Assembly: GCA_030674185.1 (NCBI GenBank)
Contig: CM060311.1
Location: 99,689,513 to 99,753,512 of the forward strand
From: Monoplex corrugatus
Taxonomy: Eukaryota; Mollusca; Gastropoda; Littorinimorpha; Ranellidae
Direction: 5' to 3'
DNA length: 64,000 bases
Positions within the stretch are counted from its first letter, which is position 1. The number at the start of each line of letters is the position of its first letter. The position numbers and the translations under genes are program-made. Below, one piece after another: positions 61,301 to 64,000 of the stretch. The notes beneath the pieces were generated by a model. The model had not been told where the DNA came from, ran no database searches, and saw nothing but the letters and a program-made list of their open reading frames with translations.

Positions 61301-64000
61301 ATTATAAAACAGACAGAGAAAAAGATGACACAGAATATTATAAAACCTGTAAATTATACAAAGAGAAAGACAGACAGAGAAAAAGACGACACAGAATATT
61401 ATAAAACCTGTAAATTTATAAAGAGAAAGATAGATAGAGAAAAAGATGACACAGAATATTATAAAACCTGTAAATTTATAAAGATGAAAGACAGATAGAG
61501 AAAAAGACGACACAGAATATTATAAAACCTGTAAATTTAAAAGAGAAAGATAGACAGAGAAAAAGACGACACAGAATATTATAAAACCTGTAAATTTACA
61601 AAGAGAAAGATAGACAGAGAAAAAGATGACACAGAATATTATAAAACCTGTAAATTTATAAAGAGAAAGACAGACAGAGAAAAAGACGACACAGAATATT
61701 ATAAAACCTGTAAATTTATAAAGAGAAAGACAGACAGAGAAAAGACGACACAGAATATTATAAAACCTGTAAATTTATAAAGAGAAAGACAGACAGAGAA
61801 AAAGATGACACAGAATATTATAAAACCTGTAAATTTATAAAGAGAAAGACAGACAGAGAAAAAGATGACACAGAATATTATAAAACCTGTAAATTTATAA
61901 AGAGAAAGACAGACAGAGAAAAAGATGACACAGAATATTATAAAACCTGTAAATTTACAAAGAGAAAGACAGACAGAGAAAAAGAGATGACACAGAATAT
62001 TATAAAACCTGTAAATTTACAAAGAGAAAGACAGACAGAGAAAAAGAGATGACACAGAATATTATAAAACCTGTAAATTTACAAAGAGAAAGACAGACAG
62101 AGAAAAAGAGATGACACAGAATATTATAAAACCTGTAAATTTACAAAGAGAAAGACAGACAGAGAAAAAGACGACACAGAATATTATAAAACCTGTAAAT
62201 TTACAAAGAGAAAGACAGACAGAGAAAAAGAGATGACACAGAATATTATAAAACCTGTAAATTTACAAAGAGAAAGACAGACAGAGAAAAAGAGATGACA
62301 CAGAATATTATAAAACCTGTAAATTTATAAAGAGAAAGACAGACAGAGAAAAAGATGACACAGAATATTATAAAACCTGTAAATTTACAAAGAGAAAGAC
62401 AGACAGAGAAAAAGACGACACAGAATATTATAAAACCTGTAAATTTACAAAGAGAAAGACAGACAGAGAAAAAGATGACACAGAATATTATAAAACCTGT
62501 AAATTTATAAAGAGAAAGACAGACAGAGAAAAAGATGACACAGAATATTATAAAACCTGTAAATTTATAAAGAGAAAGACAGACAGAGAAAAAGAGATGA
62601 CACAGAATATTATAAAACCTGTAAATTTATAAAGAGAAAGACAGACAGAGAAAAAGATGACACAGAATATTATAAAACCTGTAAATTTACAAAGAGAAAG
62701 ACAGTCAGAGAAAAAGACGACACAGAATATTATAAAACCTGTAAATTTACAAAGAGAAAGACAGACAGAGAAAAAGATGACACAGAATATTATAAAACCT
62801 GTAAATTTACAAAGAGAAAGACAGACAGAGAAAAAGACGACACAGAATATTATAAAACCTGTAAATTTACAAAGAGAAAGACAGACAGAGAAAAAGAGAT
62901 GACACAGAATATTATAAAACCTGTAAATTTATAAAGAGAAAGACAGACAGAGAAAAAGACGACACAGAATATTATAAAACCTGTAAATTTACAAAGAGAA
63001 AGACAGACAGAGAAAAAGAGATGACACAGAATATTATAAAACCTGTAAATTTACAAAGAGAAAGACAGACAGAGAAAAAGAGATGACACAGAATATTATA
63101 AAACCTGTAAATTTATAAAGAGAAAGACAGACAGAGAAAAAGAGATGACACAGAATATTATAAAACCTGTAAATTTATAAAGAGAAAGACAGACAGAGAA
63201 AAAGACGACACAGAATATTATAAAACCTGTAAATTTACAAAGAGAAAGACAGACAGAGAAAAAGACGACACAGAATATTATAAAACCTGTAAATTTATAA
63301 AGAGAAAGACAGACAGAGAAAAAGACGACACAGAATATTATAAAACCTGTAAATTTATAAAGAGAAAGACAGACAGAGAAAAAGATGACACAGAATATTA
63401 TAAAACCTGTAAATTTATAAAGAGAAAGACAGACAGAGAAAAAGACGACACAGAATATTATAAAACCTGTAAATTTACAAAGAGAAAGACAGACAGAAAA
63501 AGAGATGACACAGAATATTATAAAACCTGTAAATTTATAAAGAGAAAGACAGACAGAGAAAAAGAGATGACACAGAATATTATAAAACCTGTAAATTTAC
63601 AAAGAGAAAGACAGACAGAAAAAGAGATGACACAGAATATTATAAAACCTGTAAATTTACAAAGAGAAAGACAGACAGAAAAAGAGATGACACAGAAAAT
63701 CAAAAAGCCTGTAAGCTTCTGAGACTCTAAAACAAAGCAAAAAACAACAAACAAACAAAATTCACTCCCTCATCATAAGATTCCAACAGGACGCTCAAAG
63801 GACAAGGTGAGAGACGAATGTTTTAACACCACAAGGACACAACCCATCACGCCCAACACTAACCTCGGAAACGGCCGTAATGGCCACCGCCTTCCCCACT
63901 CCGTAGAACGGCATCAAAAGGACAGGCAGGGAGACCAAGACGATCAGCGCGAAGATGACGATGACAAAGTTGTGCCACACTCCAGCGCAGTAAATGCGCA
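48939..64000 (-). CDS. MBTPS2: Membrane-bound transcription factor site-2 protease, 6 exons, 5' partial
   Basis: Intramembrane zinc metalloprotease of the Golgi/ER that makes the second cut of SREBP and ATF6, freeing their transcription-factor domains. Exons in transcript order: 64000+ to 63864, 60848-60668, 57788-57709, 52060-51865, 49411-49336, 49158-48939. Phases are 0, 1, 0, 1, 2 and all fit. About 295 residues are covered, equal to the C-terminal part of the roughly 520-residue animal protein. Seen: CAGVWHNFV followed by a membrane segment; GPRGLLVGEPL in the PDZ-like region; the CC...C luminal Cys region; ACLPAR and GHPLDLYYS; and LSGAL..LNVVPCYALDGQ with the LDG motif whose Asp helps hold zinc. 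The HExxH exon lies beyond 64000. Intron spans are 0.2-5.6 kb, filled with arrays and transposons. Confidence 0.95.
49255..49361 (-). repeat. 72-bp duplication of MBTPS2 exon end around a CA repeat
   Basis: AAAGGATACTTGCAGAAGG then TCTCCAAAATATAG occurs at 49255-49288 and 49327-49360. Between them is (AC)n with ACCACAC. The duplicated part encodes YILETFCK plus the donor. Confidence 0.95.
49336..49411 (-). CDS. MBTPS2: MBTPS2 exon with duplicated 3' end
   Basis: Acceptor TTGTTGTTTTCAG (exon begins at 49411). The 76 nt encode VSVSNYMPSSLLVPLNLPY then ILETFCK, joining YLISLSGAL of the last exon exactly as in other animals (ETF.KYLISLSGAL). The donor that gives this join is CAA|GTATCC at 49330-49335, which is weak at positions +4 to +6. 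An identical copy of the exon end and donor lies 72 bp further on (exon end at 49264). Its use would add 24 residues in frame, most of them from a CA/TG microsatellite. Which donor is used cannot be told from sequence. Confidence 0.88.
49436..50060. repeat. 23-bp minisatellite, 27 units
   Basis: CAGCATCCATTGTTATTCAT plus CTA; the left third is CAGCATCC/TTATTC, the right part CACCATCC/TTATAC. Begins about 25 nt upstream of the MBTPS2 acceptor at 49412. Confidence 0.97.
50440..51425. repeat. 34-bp minisatellite, about 28 units
   Basis: GAACTGAACCAGTAACACCA plus GTGTTTCTTTTGTA; variants TTCCTA and TTTCTA. On the plus strand each unit ends like a 3' splice site (TTTCTTTTGTAG), but the host gene is on the minus strand. 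Confidence 0.97.
51865..52060 (-). CDS. MBTPS2: MBTPS2 exon
   Basis: Acceptor GATCACACAG (exon begins at 52060); donor TACTCAG|GTAGGT (exon ends at 51865). The 196 nt encode HYACLPART, a Cys-containing loop (VCKLQSDCYLPG, VACVYP), and LLFLGHPLDLYYS, ending in phase 1. ACLPAR and GHPL.L.Y are S2P signatures. The intron upstream in the transcript begins with a 38-bp array only about 10-20 nt from the acceptor. Confidence 0.94.
52080..52636. repeat. 38-bp minisatellite, about 14 units
   Basis: ACAAATTATTTACAACAACT and GCTGTGTACATGTTTTAC; lies between the MBTPS2 acceptor at 52061 and the PLE. Confidence 0.97.
52637..55470 (+). mobile_element. Penelope-like retroelement (RT + GIY-YIG), antisense to MBTPS2
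   Basis: Near-complete PLE in the intron between MBTPS2 exons 57709-57788 and 51865-52060. Coding part 52690 to about 54990, then a 3' region with hairpin GCCCTGT/ACAGGGC (55102-55127) and the GCGCTTGACAAAGGC motif (55345-55380). PLEs encode a telomerase-related reverse transcriptase plus a GIY-YIG endonuclease. The left edge (52640-52668) is a 29-bp copy of the element's own interior (54175-54203). Ends are not exactly defined. Confidence 0.85.
52690..54998 (+). pseudogene. PLE reverse transcriptase / GIY-YIG endonuclease, frameshifted
   Basis: Seen in order: VIKPADKGGAIVVWDR (RT N-terminal block, about 53207-53254); LPKIHKANNPGRPIVSA (53449-53500); motif A TLDVTSLYTSIPH (about 53656); motif B GVAMGTKMGPSYA (about 53840); catalytic YIDD (about 53950); FLDIEV (about 54076); the Cys pattern CNKPKCKTCPF (about 54610); and GIY-YIG start NIVYLISCSKCSQLYIGETG (about 54718), then LDTRFKEHLADIRHQRDK and HSINDIRVKGLWLL, ending LNDKP*. 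Three one-base frameshifts: in the T-run at 53434-53439, at about 54778, and at about 54845. Catalytic residues are kept, so the copy is either recently dead or intact with assembly indels. Confidence 0.88.
55555..56600. repeat. 29-bp minisatellite, about 35 units
   Basis: ACAACACCACACTGCTGGGT plus GTCATCCAC; starts right after the PLE 3' region. 517-codon frames are artefacts of the array. Confidence 0.97.
56780..57457 (-). mobile_element. LINE ORF2 C-terminal fragment, interrupted by a MITE
   Basis: Minus-strand translation from 57457: ETAFKKMKSVLTN, then LQCYIELILLYGCEAWT, NKIEAAEMWFLRGMLRVPWT and VLKEANTKR; after the MITE, ATFMGHFMRQEKFEHLITTG and APGRPSAKILDSFGEW. Typical non-LTR retrotransposon thumb/C-terminal region. 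Stops and shifts are present; a related end lies at 42612. Confidence 0.85.
57028..57176. mobile_element. TTAA palindromic MITE inserted in the LINE
   Basis: TTAACCCTTTTACTCC at the left, centre CAGCTTCCTGCAGCAAGCTG, reverse arm ending GAAAGGGTTAA, then half-unit GTTTTTGCTTTGCTGTCATG...GCAAAGGGTTAA at the right. TTAA flanks both ends. Confidence 0.82.
57709..57788 (-). CDS. MBTPS2: MBTPS2 small exon, Cys-rich luminal part
   Basis: 80-nt exon too short for simple ORF calls. The minus-strand acceptor is CCAGCCTATAG; the donor is AGTACT|GTGAGT. It supplies two bases to finish the split codon, then encodes GEIDCCNKTSQTHLCFLYHT and a short tail, ending in phase 0. The CCN...CF spacing equals the vertebrate ECCNN...CFSYR segment. 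It lies between the LINE/MITE cluster and the piggyBac-like element, so it is easily missed. Confidence 0.9.
57963..59084 (+). mobile_element. piggyBac-like mini-element with TTAA target duplication
   Basis: TTAA (57959-57962) + CCCTCTT at the left and AAGAGGG + TTAA (59085-59088) at the right: inverted ends CCCTCTT inside TTAA, the piggyBac superfamily pattern. Internal GC-rich subterminal region (CGACCGCAGCCGACAG, TACGGCCGTACCCGACCG). 1,122 bp, too short for an intact transposase of roughly 550-600 codons. Confidence 0.75.
58190..58684 (+). pseudogene. Putative piggyBac transposase N-terminal remnant
   Basis: Open frame of 164 codons inside the TTAA element. After MAMPFVADGFQ comes an acidic stretch (SEEELNTTVRKLGKHEEDV, EVCEGEDDEN), then WVGPTCILPADAKPLDYFFL and FLYRQLVKCI. 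An acidic N-terminus followed by a G...P.A.PLD.F..F segment is the layout of piggyBac-type transposases before the catalytic domain. The DDD catalytic core is absent. Called from pattern and context; similarity is modest. Confidence 0.5.
59089..59325 (+). mobile_element. PLE 3'-end fragment with inverted repeats
   Basis: GCTTGACAAAGGCCAGTTGG then CTGAAAATTTGCGCC (59192-59228), then TTTGCCTGAACGCGGGCAGTC. ACAAGACAAGACAGGCACAA at 59089 is inversely repeated at about 59216-59240. Abuts the piggyBac-like element. Confidence 0.65.
59326..60667. other. MBTPS2 intron, mostly unique
   Basis: No gene recognised. Contains the small palindrome GCTGGCAAGTTGCCAGC (about 59498), GCCGGTAAAAAATCGCCGGC (about 59732) and a lone GTGACGTCA (about 59774). 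Confidence 0.4.
60668..60848 (-). CDS. MBTPS2: MBTPS2 exon, PDZ-like region
   Basis: Acceptor TTTCTTAATCTCCTCAG on the minus strand (exon begins at 60848); donor AAAA|GTGAGG (exon ends at 60668). The 181 nt encode NSAVSGPRGLLVGEPL, then GDCAVTSVGDWLNCI, then a stretch ending QLNTTPK. This continues SE|NS from the previous exon and corresponds to the PDZ-like loop of S2P (human GPRGLFVGD ... DW.EC). It ends in phase 1, matching the next exon. Confidence 0.94.
61084..63712. repeat. 2.6-kb array: 36-bp units then 60/62-bp units
   Basis: First about seven units are 36 bp (ACAGACAGAGAAAAAGACGA, CACAGAATATTATAAA). From about 61340 a 24-bp block (ACCTGTAAATTTACAAAGAG...) is added, giving about 39 units of 60 bp, or 62 bp where AAAGAGATGA replaces AAAGATGA. 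Fills most of the intron between MBTPS2 exons at 60848 and 63864. Confidence 0.97.
63864..64000 (-). CDS. MBTPS2: MBTPS2 exon, partial at the window edge
   Basis: Reading leftward from the window end, the frame gives RIYCAGVWHNFV, then a hydrophobic membrane segment (IVIFALIVLVSLPVLLMPFY), then GVGKAVAITAVSE. It ends at GAG|GTTAGT (donor on the minus strand at 63858-63863), phase 0. The CAGxWHNF motif followed by a membrane helix and the start of the PDZ-like region is diagnostic of animal site-2 protease. The 5' boundary is outside the window. Confidence 0.94.

Overview
The window is animal genomic DNA. It is most likely from a lophotrochozoan, probably a gastropod mollusc. The grounds are two spliced metazoan genes with GT-AG introns, a Penelope-like retroelement (PLE), LINE tails and tRNA-derived SINE pieces of a type common in molluscs, and an extreme load of minisatellites. 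The species call is inference. No operon, prokaryotic gene or rRNA gene is seen.

Two protein-coding genes lie tail to tail. The plus-strand gene (exons at 8604-8872, 14503-15598, 21246-21366 and 27178-30469, all joining in frame) encodes about 1,590 residues of a Nance-Horan syndrome (NHS/NHSL/GUK-holder) family protein, a scaffold linked to WAVE-dependent actin remodelling. Its 5' exons lie outside the window, and its stop codon sits inside the first unit of a 47-bp tandem array. The minus-strand gene (exons at 63864-64000+, 60668-60848, 57709-57788, 51865-52060, 49336-49411 and 48939-49158) is MBTPS2, the site-2 protease that releases membrane-bound transcription factors such as SREBP and ATF6. 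The HExxH exon is beyond the right edge; the PDZ-like region, Cys-rich region, LDG motif and C-terminus are inside. Every junction was checked by hand for phase.

Almost everything else is repeat. Positions 1-8.4 kb hold MITE-derived arrays, SINE and LINE tails, microsatellites and a retroposon with a target-site duplication. Positions 9.1-14.5 kb hold a PLE fragment, a SINE and a 4.2-kb array with an AP-1 consensus in most units. Positions 15.6-27.1 kb hold eight intronic arrays. Positions 30.4-40.4 kb are the 3' flank of the NHS-like gene, with a Pumilio-element array, PLE fragments, a 2.3-kb 21-bp array and a CRE cluster. Positions 40.4-48.9 kb are the 3' flank of MBTPS2, with arrays and a LINE end. 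Positions 49.4-63.9 kb are MBTPS2 introns with a near-complete PLE, a LINE interrupted by a TTAA-flanked MITE, a piggyBac-like mini-element and a 2.6-kb array.

The most interesting signals are regulatory-looking motifs multiplied by tandem amplification (UGUANAUA, TGAGTCA, TGACGTCA), a TTAA-flanked palindromic element whose parts appear to have seeded several arrays, duplicated splice sites in both genes, and a hammerhead-like motif conserved in five PLE fragments. Many one-base indels inside arrays suggest either decay or long-read consensus error, so frameshifts should be read with care.
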